Of a stretch of 64,000 bases of DNA, positions 8,611-17,146 are shown piece after piece. The stretch comes from Lysinibacillus agricola (GTDB lineage: Bacteria; Bacillota; Bacilli; Bacillales_A; Planococcaceae): positions 1,491,501 to 1,555,500 of the forward strand of contig NZ_CP067341.1 in NCBI RefSeq assembly GCF_016638705.1, in the 5' to 3' direction. A program made the position numbers and the translations under genes. Position 1 is the first letter of the stretch. Each line of letters begins with the position of its first letter. The notes beneath the pieces are model-generated. The model was not told the DNA's origin. It did not search any database and worked only from the letters and a program-made list of their open reading frames with translations.

Positions 8611-9774
8611 GCCGGAAAGAAAAGCTAAAGCGACGGAAAGAAGGGCCGAAGTGACGGAAAGAAGGCAGAGCGACGGAAAGAAGGGCCGAAGTGACGGAAA
8701 GAAGGCAGAGCGACGGAAAGAAGAGCCGAAGCGACGGAAAGAAGGCAGAGCGACGGAAAGAAGAGCCGAAGCGACGGAAAGAAGAGCCGAAGTGACGGAA
8801 AGAAGAGCCGAAGCGACGGAAAGAAGAGTTAAAGTGACGGAAAGAAGGGCCGAAGTGACGGAAAGAAGGCAGAGCGACGGAAAGAAGGGCCAAAGCGACG
8901 GAAAGAAGGGCCGAAGCGACGGAAAGAAGGCGGAGCGACGGAAAGAAGGGCCGAAGCGACGGAAAGAAGGTAGAGCGACGGAAAGAAGGGCATAAGCGAC
9001 GGAAGAAGAGCCGAAGTGACGGAAAGAAAAGTTAAAGTGACGGAAAGAAGTCAGAGCGACGGAATAGAAGGGCCGAAGCGACGGAAAGGAAGGCAGAGCG
9101 ACGGAAAGAAGAGTCAAAGTGACGGAAAGAAAAGTTAAAGTGACGGAAAGAAGTCAGAGCGACGGAATAGAAGGGCCGAAGCGACGGAAAGGAAGGCAGA
9201 GCGACGGAAAGAAGGGTCGAAGCGACGAATAGAAGAGTCGAAGTGACGGAAAGAAGGCAGAGCGACGAAAAGAAAAGCTAAAGCGACGGAAAGAAGAGCC
9301 GAAGTGACGGAAAGAAGGCAGAGCGACGGAAAGAAGAGCCGAAGTGACGGAAAGAAGGCAGAGCGACGGAAAGAAGAGCCGAAGCGACGGAAAGAAGGTA
9401 GAGCGATGGAAAGAAAAGCTAAAGCGACGGAAAGAAGGGCATAAGCGCCGGAAAGAAGAGTCGAAGTGACGGAAAGAAGGCAGAGCGACGGAAAGAAAAG
9501 CTAAAGCGACGGAAAGAAGAGCCGAAGTGACGGAAAGAAGGGCCGAAGCGCCGGAAAGAAGGGCCGAAGCGACGGAAAGAAGAGCCAAAGCGACGGAAAG
9601 AAGGCAGAGCGACGGAAAGAAGGGTCGAAGCGACGGAAAGAAAAGCTAAAGCGACGGAAAGAAGGGCATAAGCGACGGAAAGAAGAGCCGAAGCGACGGA
9701 AAGAGGGGCCGAAGCGACGGAAATAAGGCAGAGCGACGGAAAGAAAAGCTAAAGCGACGGATAGACTATCAAAC
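8611..9774. repeat. 1.16-kb tandem array of GACGGAAAGAAG units (21 and 19 nt)
   Basis: More than 50 consecutive units begin GACGGAAAGAAG. Two main forms intermix: 21 nt ending GGCCGAAGY and 19 nt ending GCAGAGC. The plus strand is almost all purine with periodic C. Frames of 142-174 codons on both strands arise because the unit contains no stop; they have no ribosome site and read as low-complexity protein. A segment with rare variants (GACGGAATAGAAG, GACGGAAAGGAAGG) occurs twice, about 103 nt apart (9058 and 9161), showing recent internal duplication. It occupies the place of dacF before spoIIA. Confidence 0.95.
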
Positions 9775-9954
9775 AGACAGAGAGACTGCCAATAATTTGA
9801 TTACATTTATAGCGCTTAATAATAATTCTTGTGAAAAATGTATGCCACGTTTAAAAAATGTTGATTTATCCCATACTGCATTTAAACCTAAAAAAGCTAT
9901 AAGAATGTCGATTTGACACTATTTCGGAAGACTTTGCACTAGTTCTGTCAGCCG

Positions 9955-9984
9955 CAAGGATTCACCACTTTGGATGTGGAATTG
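9955..9984 (+). promoter_or_regulatory. possible sigma-H promoter of the spoIIA operon
   Basis: CAAGGATTC (9955-9963) and GTGGAATTG (9976-9984), 12 nt apart, resemble the sigma-H elements RNAGGAWWW and RNNGAATWW, with three mismatches in total. The operon is sigma-H/Spo0A controlled in B. subtilis. The leader would be only about 16 nt. Confidence 0.45.
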
Positions 9985-10005
9985 CACGAGGAGGAGGCGA
10001 TGTTC

Positions 10006-10359
10006 ATGCATTTTCAATTAGAGATGGTAACAAGGGAGACAGTAGTTATACGTTTATTTGGGGAGCTCGATCATCATGCAGTAGAGCAAATTCGAGCTAA
10101 AATTTCTACAGCAATTTTTCAGGGCGCTGTAACGACCATCATTTGGAACTTAGAGGGCTTTTCCTTTATGGATAGTTCAGGTGTAGGTTTGGTGCTTGGT
10201 CGAATGCGTGAGTTAGAGGCAGTCGCTGGACGAACAATTTTATTGAATCCATCGCCGACAATGCGCAAAGTATTTCAGTTTTCAGGTTTAGGGCCGTGGA
10301 TGATGGATGCAACAGAAGAAGAAGCGATTGATCGAGTTAGGGGGATTGTAAATGGATAA
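10006..10359 (+). CDS. spoIIAA: anti-sigma-F factor antagonist
   Basis: This 117-residue STAS protein equals B. subtilis SpoIIAA in length. Unphosphorylated, it binds SpoIIAB and frees sigma-F in the forespore. FSFMDSSGVG at 53-61 holds the serine phosphorylated by SpoIIAB (S58). The frame opens at TTG 9970, but GAGGAGG lies 8 nt before ATG 10006, giving MHFQLEM. It overlaps spoIIAB by 8 nt, as expected for a coupled operon. Confidence 0.95.
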   Translation: MHFQLEMVTRETVVIRLFGELDHHAVEQIRAKISTAIFQGAVTTIIWNLEGFSFMDSSGVGLVLGRMRELEAVAGRTILLNPSPTMRKVFQFSGLGPWMMDATEEEAIDRVRGIVNG

Positions 10360-10792
10360 CGAAATGACATTAACTTTTTTAGCAATTAGTGAAAATGAAG
10401 CCTTAGCGCGTGTAGCTGTGACAGGCTTTATCGCACAATTAGATCCAACAATTGATGAGCTATCCGAATTTAAAACGGTTGTCTCAGAGGCTGTTTCCAA
10501 TGCTATTATTCACGGTTATGAAGAGAATGGTAAGGGTGTTATTACAGTTCGTGCAAAACGTGAGGATGATATTGTAACCGTGTCTGTTATGGATAAAGGT
10601 ATTGGCATTGAGGATGTAAGTCGAGCTATGGAGCCGTTATTTACGACGAAAAGTGCGATGGAACGTTCAGGTATGGGCTTTACCATTATGGATAGTTTTT
10701 CAGATCAGTTGACAGTAATGTCCAAGTGGCAAGAAGGTACAACTGTCACGTTTACGAAGAAATTTTACTCGGTTCGCACACCGGTAATGTGA
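10352..10792 (+). CDS. spoIIAB: anti-sigma-F factor, serine kinase
   Basis: This 146-residue GHKL-type kinase binds and holds sigma-F and phosphorylates SpoIIAA. The N box is EAVSNAIIHGY (46-56), followed by DKGIGI (81-86) and SGMGF (106-110). Length and motifs fit the family. It lies between spoIIAA and sigF with overlap or tight spacing, so the three partners are made together in the predivisional cell. Confidence 0.95.
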   Translation: MDNEMTLTFLAISENEALARVAVTGFIAQLDPTIDELSEFKTVVSEAVSNAIIHGYEENGKGVITVRAKREDDIVTVSVMDKGIGIEDVSRAMEPLFTTKSAMERSGMGFTIMDSFSDQLTVMSKWQEGTTVTFTKKFYSVRTPVM

Positions 10793-10802
10793 GGGTGCGA
10801 TT

Positions 10803-11594
10803 GTGAAGCCGCTAGAACAGTCGTCCGATAAGCTATTGTCACAGGAAGAAATGCGAGATTTAATTGCACGTGCACAGCAGGGCGATCATGAGGCTCGTAA
10901 ACGAATGATTGAGGGGAATACGAGGCTTGTGTGGTCTATCGTCCAACGCTTTACAAGTAGGGGGGTAGAGCTCGAGGATTTATTCCAAATTGGCTGCATA
11001 GGACTCATGAAGTCTGTGGATAAATTCGATCTAACGTATGATGTAAAGTTTTCGACATATGCTGTACCAATGATCATCGGTGAAATTCAGCGCTTTCTAA
11101 GGGACGATGGCATGGTGAAGGTTAGCCGATCTATTCGTGAGCTTAATTTTAAAATTCGCCATGCAACCGATGAATTCATTAAAAATAATGAGCATCCACC
11201 AACTATTCATGAATTAGCACAGGTTCTTGGTGTCACAACTGAGGAGATTGTAACAGCTTCAGATGCATTGAGAGATCCTGCTTCCTTACATGAGCAATTG
11301 TATGAGAGTGAAGGGGATTCTATTACATTAATGGATCAGATGAAGGACGAAAAATCCGAGCAGCCATTTGACTATATTCCACTAAAAGAGGTGCTCACAA
11401 GACTTGAGCCTAGAGAGCAATCCATTATTTATTTACGATATTTCTCAGATTGTACCCAAACTGAAATTGCGAACAGGCTCGGCATATCACAAGTTCAGGT
11501 ATCACGATTAGAGAAAAAAATTCTTGCCCAATTGAAAAATTGGATGGCTACAAGTGCCACAGTTGAAGAGGAAGAAGTAAAAAAAGACATTTAA
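10803..11594 (+). CDS. sigF: RNA polymerase sigma-F factor
   Basis: This 263-residue sigma-70 family protein is the first forespore-specific sigma factor. Region 2 is seen around GNTRLVWSIVQRF and DLFQIGCIGLMKSVDKFD; region 4 has the helix-turn-helix TQTEIANRLGISQVQVSRLEKK. The start is GTG 10803, 10 nt after the spoIIAB stop, with GAGGGTG as ribosome site. Gene order and length leave little doubt. Confidence 0.96.
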   Translation: MKPLEQSSDKLLSQEEMRDLIARAQQGDHEARKRMIEGNTRLVWSIVQRFTSRGVELEDLFQIGCIGLMKSVDKFDLTYDVKFSTYAVPMIIGEIQRFLRDDGMVKVSRSIRELNFKIRHATDEFIKNNEHPPTIHELAQVLGVTTEEIVTASDALRDPASLHEQLYESEGDSITLMDQMKDEKSEQPFDYIPLKEVLTRLEPREQSIIYLRYFSDCTQTEIANRLGISQVQVSRLEKKILAQLKNWMATSATVEEEEVKKDI

Positions 11595-11609
11595 GAAAAT
11601 GGTGACAGC

Positions 11610-13052
11610 ATGACAGATAAACTATTTAACAGCTTAGAAGAAGCCGAAAATTTTCTTAAAGAACAATTTGGTGACGGCGAATCATTTGACGTAATTGTTA
11701 AGCATTTATTTGTCAAAGATTTGCCGGTCCTTTGCGCATATATAAGCGGACTTGTAGATAGTGTAGTGTTAACGCAATTACTCTCTAATATGTTGCCTGA
11801 TGAGGACATTGATATTGAGGATGAAAAGGAGTATTTTGAAGCAATTTTCAATTACCAAGGCCGTTCGGAGGAAACCAAACGTGAAGCCTTTTTATTATCC
11901 ATATTAAGCGGACAAGTAAGCTTCGTCACTAAAAGTGGTTACGGCTATGTTGCCGAGATTCGAAATTACCCGGGGCGCTCACCAGAGGAGCCTGATAATG
12001 AAAAGGTAATTCGTGGATCTAGGGACGGCTTTATTGAAGGTATTTCACAAAATACTGCTTTGATTCGTCGGCGAATTCGCAATAGTAATTTACGTTTCGA
12101 GCTACATAAAATATCCGAAATCGGTCAAACCGATGTCGCACTAGCGTTTATAAAGGGTATTGCCAATGATGAAATGCTCGATAAATTGCGACAGCGCCTT
12201 GGGCAAATTCACCATGATGGCTTGACAATGGCTGATAAATCACTAGAGGAATGGTTGTTTAAACAAAAGTTCCATCCAGTTCCTTTTGTACGTTATACGG
12301 AACGACCGGATATTACCGCTGCGCATTTACTTGAGGGCCATGTAGCCATTATTGTCGATACGTCTCCCTCTGTCATTGTTGTCCCTGCAACAGTTTTTCA
12401 TTTACTGCAACATGCTGAGGAGTATAGGCAGGCACCAGCAGTCGGAACCTTTGTCCGTTTTATGCGCTATTTTGGAGCAATTATGGGTTTATTATTATTG
12501 CCTTTATGGTATTTATTTGCAACGCACGGGATATTTTTACCAGATGCGTTATCCTTTTTAGGTGCAAAGGAAAAATCACATATCCCACTTTTACTACAAG
12601 TACTTATTGGAGATGTTGGGATAGAATTTTTGAGGATGGCCGCCATTCATACCCCATCTCCATTATCCACTGCGATGGGGTTAGTTGCCGGTGTAATTAT
12701 TGGTCAGATTGCTATTGATGTTGGGGTATTCTCGCCAGAAGTAGTGTTATATACAGCCGTTTCAGCTATTCTGACATTTATTATTCCGTCTTATGAGCTA
12801 AGTATCTCCATTAAACTCTTTAGACTAGTGTTGTTAATAATGACTGGAATTTGGGGAGTTAATGGGTTATTTATCGGGTTTTTTATATTATTTACGTATT
12901 TATGTTCATTACGTCCGATGCAAGCGCCATATTTGTGGCCACTTATTCCGTTCTTTCCAAATGCGATGCTTCGCGTACTTGTACGTTTCCCAATGACAGC
13001 AGATGCATTAAGACCTTATGTAGTCGATTCCAAACAGCGAAAAAGATCATAG
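11610..13052 (+). CDS. spoVAF: stage V sporulation protein AF, GerA-type germination protein
   Basis: This 480-residue protein has a long soluble N-terminal region (to about 275) followed by several membrane segments (about 290-310, 325-345, 370-430 and 435-455), the GerA A-subunit layout. In B. subtilis SpoVAF works with FigP in the spore inner membrane to amplify ion release during germination. Here it lies 15 nt after sigF, whereas in B. subtilis spoVAA to spoVAE come between. Ribosome site is weak (GGTGAC), so it may rely on sigF read-through or its own promoter. Confidence 0.88.
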   Translation: MTDKLFNSLEEAENFLKEQFGDGESFDVIVKHLFVKDLPVLCAYISGLVDSVVLTQLLSNMLPDEDIDIEDEKEYFEAIFNYQGRSEETKREAFLLSILSGQVSFVTKSGYGYVAEIRNYPGRSPEEPDNEKVIRGSRDGFIEGISQNTALIRRRIRNSNLRFELHKISEIGQTDVALAFIKGIANDEMLDKLRQRLGQIHHDGLTMADKSLEEWLFKQKFHPVPFVRYTERPDITAAHLLEGHVAIIVDTSPSVIVVPATVFHLLQHAEEYRQAPAVGTFVRFMRYFGAIMGLLLLPLWYLFATHGIFLPDALSFLGAKEKSHIPLLLQVLIGDVGIEFLRMAAIHTPSPLSTAMGLVAGVIIGQIAIDVGVFSPEVVLYTAVSAILTFIIPSYELSISIKLFRLVLLIMTGIWGVNGLFIGFFILFTYLCSLRPMQAPYLWPLIPFFPNAMLRVLVRFPMTADALRPYVVDSKQRKRS

Positions 13053-13271
13053 GAGCCGTTGCACTCGTTTTTTTCATGTGATAAAGTTCACATATAGTAT
13101 TTTGTGATTTTTGCAAAAATTATCTTCATTCAGCAAAAGGTTCGCCAAGATAATATGTCGAATGTAGTAATACCTCTAAAAAAGGATAGTAGACTAATAT
13201 TGCTACGTCCATTCTAAAATTGAGGTGCAATTTATCACAAGATGGAACGATGTGAAAAGGGAGAGATGCAC

Positions 13272-14591
13272 ATGCATTTATATGGAACACAAGCGATTTC
13301 TGAAGATGGTCATTTAACGATTGGACAGGTAGATACACTAGAGCTTGCAAAAGAGTATGGTACACCTTTATTTGTGTATGATACAGCGCTTATTCGTAAG
13401 CGTGCTCGCGGCTTTATTGATACGTTTAAAAAACTAGGTGTAAAAGCAGAAGTAGCTTATGCTTCTAAAGCATTTGCATGTGTAGCTGTGTACCAATTAG
13501 CGGCAGAAGAAAATCTATCTTTAGATGTTGTCTCAGGTGGAGAATTATTTACAGCTTTAAAAGCTGGATTCCCTACAGAACGCATTCATTTCCATGGCAA
13601 TAATAAAAGCATTGCTGAATTAGAATTAGCCTTTGACTCGAAAATTGGTTGTATTGTCGTGGATAACTTCTATGAAATTCAGCTTTTACAAGAAATTTCA
13701 GAGCGCCGTCAACAAAAAATGCGTATTTTACTACGTGTCACACCAGGTGTTGAGGCACATACGCATGATTTTATTACGACAGGTCAAGCGGATTCTAAAT
13801 TTGGCTTCGACTTAAATAATGGTCAAGCAGATGAAGCTTTCCGACAAACTTTTAACCATGAATACCTAGAGCTTCTAGGGCTACACTGCCATATTGGCTC
13901 TCAAATTTTTGACACAGCTGGCTTTGGCTTAGCAGGAGAAAAATTAATTGATAAAATTTCTGATTGGAACAAGACTCACGATTTTACATGTACTGTGTTA
14001 AACTTAGGAGGGGGCTTCGGAATTCGTTATACTGAGGAAGATGCACCGCTTGAGCCACAAGTATATGTAGAGGATATGATTACGGTTGTTAAGAACAAAG
14101 CGACTGTACTTGGTCTAACTATGCCTGAAATTTGGATCGAACCAGGACGATCACTTGTAGGCGATGCAGGAACATCACTTTATACAATTGGTTCACAAAA
14201 AACAGTACCCAATGTTCGTAAATATATTGCTGTTGATGGTGGCATGAGTGATAATATCCGTCCGGCATTATATGATGCGAAGTATGAGGCGGTCATTGCA
14301 AGTAAAGCAAATGAATCAAAAAGTGAAACATATACAGTGGCTGGTAAACTTTGTGAATCAGGCGATAAATTAATTATTGATGCTAAGCTTCAGGAAGCAG
14401 CTTCTGGAGATGTGCTAGCAATTTTCTGTACAGGTGCTTATGGATATTCTATGGCGAGTAACTACAACCGTGTGCCACGACCAGCAGTTGTATTTGTAGA
14501 AAATGGCGAGCATCAATTAGCGATTCGACGCGAAAGTTATGAAGATATTGTACAAAACGATCTCCCGCTAACGTTAAAAAAGGGTGAGTAA
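13272..14591 (+). CDS. lysA: diaminopimelate decarboxylase
   Basis: This 439-residue PLP enzyme makes L-lysine from meso-diaminopimelate, the last step of lysine synthesis. The PLP lysine is K66 in VAYASKAF; HCHIGSQI, GGGFGIRY, EPGRSLVG and GKLCESGD are the other conserved blocks. AGGGAG is 8 nt before ATG 13272; ATGs at 13242 and 13266 fit less well. It follows spoVAF as in B. subtilis. I see no lysine riboswitch in the 219-nt upstream gap. Confidence 0.95.
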   Translation: MHLYGTQAISEDGHLTIGQVDTLELAKEYGTPLFVYDTALIRKRARGFIDTFKKLGVKAEVAYASKAFACVAVYQLAAEENLSLDVVSGGELFTALKAGFPTERIHFHGNNKSIAELELAFDSKIGCIVVDNFYEIQLLQEISERRQQKMRILLRVTPGVEAHTHDFITTGQADSKFGFDLNNGQADEAFRQTFNHEYLELLGLHCHIGSQIFDTAGFGLAGEKLIDKISDWNKTHDFTCTVLNLGGGFGIRYTEEDAPLEPQVYVEDMITVVKNKATVLGLTMPEIWIEPGRSLVGDAGTSLYTIGSQKTVPNVRKYIAVDGGMSDNIRPALYDAKYEAVIASKANESKSETYTVAGKLCESGDKLIIDAKLQEAASGDVLAIFCTGAYGYSMASNYNRVPRPAVVFVENGEHQLAIRRESYEDIVQNDLPLTLKKGE

Positions 14592-14593
14592 AT

Positions 14594-14704
14594 TTGAGAA
14601 AAAACAAATGGGTATTACTAGCGTCCATGTCAACTTTTATTTTGTTGTGGGGCGTTGTTTATTGGGTATTGGCGTCTAAAGGTATTCTCGGACCTGGTTC
14701 GTAA
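14594..14704 (+). CDS. 36-residue single-pass membrane peptide after lysA
   Basis: A TTG-started frame lies 2 nt after the lysA stop, with GGGTGAG overlapping the end of lysA as ribosome site. It encodes MRKNKWVLLASMS followed by a hydrophobic stretch (about 7-28) and a KGILGPGS tail. The basic N-terminus and one membrane helix suggest a small inner-membrane protein cotranscribed with lysA. I do not recognise the family. The tight coupling argues for a real gene, though length alone gives little statistical support. Confidence 0.6.
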   Translation: MRKNKWVLLASMSTFILLWGVVYWVLASKGILGPGS

Positions 14705-14790
14705 GACAGAAATTGACTTGCGGTAAAAGTACAAATCGTGTAGGATAGTCAAAGATTATGTACAGCTAGAAAAAGAGGGAATAGACAAAT

Positions 14791-15165
14791 ATGTTAATTC
14801 GATATAAGAAAGCTTTCGAGAAAATAGCAATGGGGCTACTCTCGTTTATGCCTAACGAAAAAGACATAAAGAAGCTCAAAGAGACAATCCACTCCTATGA
14901 AAATGAAGATAATTGGGTATTATATTTATGGAAAAAGAACGATGAGTATGTTGGCATTGTTGGACTTATAACAGACAGTAATAATATAGCTACGATTCAA
15001 CACGTTTCCGTTGTCCCTTCTTATAGAGGTGAAGGTGTTGCGAAGGAAATGCTACAGGAAGTAGCAGAACTTGGCCAGTACGAAAGTGTGCGTGCGACAG
15101 AGGAAACGCGTAAATTTGTTCAAAAATGTATAAATTGTATCGATGAAGAAGCAGACGATCATTGA
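14791..15165 (+). CDS. ribT: RibT, GNAT-like acetyltransferase
   Basis: This 124-residue protein matches B. subtilis RibT in length and in its start MLIRYKKAFEKIAMGLL and the SFMPNEKD motif. The acetyl-CoA loop is PSYRGEGVA. In B. subtilis it is last in the ribDEAHT riboflavin operon; its reaction is not established. Here the rib biosynthetic genes are absent while ribT keeps its place before ypuF-scpAB. The last 7 nt overlap the convergent DUF309 gene. Confidence 0.88.
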   Translation: MLIRYKKAFEKIAMGLLSFMPNEKDIKKLKETIHSYENEDNWVLYLWKKNDEYVGIVGLITDSNNIATIQHVSVVPSYRGEGVAKEMLQEVAELGQYESVRATEETRKFVQKCINCIDEEADDH

Positions 15166-15665
15166 CGTCTGCTTTTTCTTTGTTTGCTTTCTTGTCGCTC
15201 TGTAAGAATATGTGAGCGATCTCGAAGCATATGTTTATGAAGAAGATAGTTAGAGCTACTTGATGGTAAAAGCTGTATGCGAGCAAATACTAATTCCTCC
15301 AATACGGGCGAAAGTGGAAGCTGAAATGCTTGGAAGGACTTGCCTATTTGGATGGCAGAAAGTGCATCTGATAGTTGTATTAGTAGTTTATCGTAGTCAA
15401 TTTCGTCAAAAAAAATATGCCCGATATTATATTGAAAATTATGGAGTGCTTTTTCTAAGATTCGTGCAGCGCCTATATAATTGTCACGTCGCCAATGATA
15501 TAGACCTGTTGCGAGCTGTACGTATCCAACAAGAGGGTGCTTTTTATCACCGGGAGCAATATCCTTCCAGAATTCCTCAAGTACTTCATGGCATTCAAAA
15601 AAATCTTGATTACCATTGAAGTAGGCACAGTAATCGATAAATAAAGTATGATGCTGTGGATGCAT
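15159..15665 (-). CDS. DUF309 family protein (YpuF-like)
   Basis: A 168-residue soluble helical protein with the DUF309 core FFECHEVLEEFWKD near residues 22-35 and GLYHWRRDNYIGA near 54-66. No biochemical role is established for the family. The C-terminus is rich in K, R and Q. It is convergent with ribT and divergent from scpA, as ypuF is in the B. subtilis ribT-ypuF-scpA region. Confidence 0.85.
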   Translation of the reverse strand: MHPQHHTLFIDYCAYFNGNQDFFECHEVLEEFWKDIAPGDKKHPLVGYVQLATGLYHWRRDNYIGAARILEKALHNFQYNIGHIFFDEIDYDKLLIQLSDALSAIQIGKSFQAFQLPLSPVLEELVFARIQLLPSSSSNYLLHKHMLRDRSHILTERQESKQRKSRRQ

Positions 15666-15720
15666 TTTGGACTCCTTTCCACTATACTAAAAGAACATAG
15701 AATCTCAGGGTGGTAAAACA

Positions 15721-16500
15721 ATGTCGTATGAAGTAAAATTAGAAGCCTTTTCAGGGCCTCTTGATTTATTATTGCATTTAATTCACAGATTGGAAATTGA
15801 TATTTATGATATCCCAATGGCTGAAATTACTCAACAATATATCGACCATATACATGCTATGCAGGTACTGGAGTTAAATGAGGCTAGTGAATATTTAGTG
15901 ATGGCTGCAACATTATTGGCCATTAAAAGTCGTATGCTCCTGCCAATTCATGAAGGTGAGCTTGAAGATGCCGAATTAGAAGTCGACGGCCCAGACCCTC
16001 GTGAAGAACTTGTGCAACGTTTAATAGAGTATAAGAAATATAAAGAAGCAGCGAGTAGCCTGCAAGAGCTTGAAACAGATCGAGCACAGGTATTTACACG
16101 GCCACCAGCAGATTTATCAGAGTTAGCATCAGATGAGCAAATGGCGTTATTTGATTTGAACGTCAACATCTTTGACATGCTTGGGGCCTTCCAAAAACTG
16201 ATGCGTCGAAAAAAATTGAAAAAACCACTAAGGACAACTGTAGCGAGACAAGAACGCTCAGTGAAGGATCAAATGCGTTCAGTTGTCGATACATTACGAT
16301 CTACAGGTGGACGTGCATCATTTTTCGAGCTTTTTCCCTATGAAGATAAGCCAACGCTTATTCTGACGTTTTTATCTCTTCTTGAATTGATGAAACGTCA
16401 GGTCGTCATCGTAGAGCAAAATGGTAACTTTGAAGAATTATCAGTTACCTTACAGAAGGAGGAATGGGATGATGACGAAAACAATGATGCTACAGAGTAG
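15721..16500 (+). CDS. scpA: segregation and condensation protein A (kleisin)
   Basis: This 259-residue kleisin bridges the SMC heads and binds ScpB in the condensin complex that organises and separates chromosomes. The family start YEVKLEAFSGPLDLLLHLI and MAATLLAIKSRMLLP are clear. Ribosome site AGGGTGG precedes the ATG. scpB starts inside its 3' end, so both subunits are translationally coupled. Confidence 0.95.
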   Translation: MSYEVKLEAFSGPLDLLLHLIHRLEIDIYDIPMAEITQQYIDHIHAMQVLELNEASEYLVMAATLLAIKSRMLLPIHEGELEDAELEVDGPDPREELVQRLIEYKKYKEAASSLQELETDRAQVFTRPPADLSELASDEQMALFDLNVNIFDMLGAFQKLMRRKKLKKPLRTTVARQERSVKDQMRSVVDTLRSTGGRASFFELFPYEDKPTLILTFLSLLELMKRQVVIVEQNGNFEELSVTLQKEEWDDDENNDATE

Positions 16501-17065
16501 AATAGAAGCCCTATTATTTGTTGTTGGAGACGATGGCTTAACTATTAAACAATTATCACAACTTTTGGGCGAACCGGAAGAGTTAGTCGTACAGGCAATG
16601 GAAGAGCTGCGTACAACATCTGAAGAAGATTTAGCTAGAGGTATTACTGTAAAAGAAATAGCTGGAGTTTATCAGCTCATAACAAAATCTGAACTTGCAG
16701 ATACCATTCAAAGATTAGTAGAAAATCCAACTGTTCAATCATTATCGCAAGCCTCACTCGAGGTGCTTGCTATTGTGGCTTACAAACAGCCAATTACACG
16801 TGTAGCAATTGAGGATTTACGCGGTGTGAAATGTGAAAGACCAATACAAACGCTCGCTTCTAGAGGTTTAGTCAAGGAAGTTGGTCGCTCAGAAGGGACA
16901 GGACGTGCAATCTTATATGGCACAACAAAAGAATTCTTAAACTACTTTGGTTTAAATAGTATAGAAGAAATGCCACCTTTACCTGACGAAGAATTAGTTG
17001 AAACAGAGCAAGAAACAGATTTATTTATGACGAAATTCCAAGAAACCTTTAGTGGGGTAAAGTAG
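16469..17065 (+). CDS. scpB: segregation and condensation protein B
   Basis: This protein of about 198 residues has two winged-helix domains and binds ScpA as a dimer. The conserved core is SLEVLAIVAYKQPITR followed by GVKCERPIQTLASRGLV and RAILYGTT. The frame opens at 16421, but AAGGAGG (16456-16462) points to ATG 16469 or the adjacent ATG 16472. It overlaps scpA by about 30 nt. Confidence 0.93.
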   Translation: MMTKTMMLQSRIEALLFVVGDDGLTIKQLSQLLGEPEELVVQAMEELRTTSEEDLARGITVKEIAGVYQLITKSELADTIQRLVENPTVQSLSQASLEVLAIVAYKQPITRVAIEDLRGVKCERPIQTLASRGLVKEVGRSEGTGRAILYGTTKEFLNYFGLNSIEEMPPLPDEELVETEQETDLFMTKFQETFSGVK

Positions 17066-17146
17066 ATGAGCAAGATGGTATAATGCTTTGCTTGAAACAT
17101 AAATATATTTTATATTTTTCTATTACTTTAAATAAGGAGTGGCTCG

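Noticed and set aside
8567..9588. Long frames on both strands through the GACGGAAAGAAG array (142, 174, 144 codons)
   Set aside because: They exist because the unit contains no stop; they are pure low-complexity repeats without ribosome sites and appear on both strands at once.
8611..9774. CRISPR array
   Set aside because: Repeats of 19-21 nt without spacers; period and variation fit a tandem repeat.
13053..13271. Lysine riboswitch upstream of lysA
   Set aside because: The gap is too short and lacks the conserved L-box blocks.
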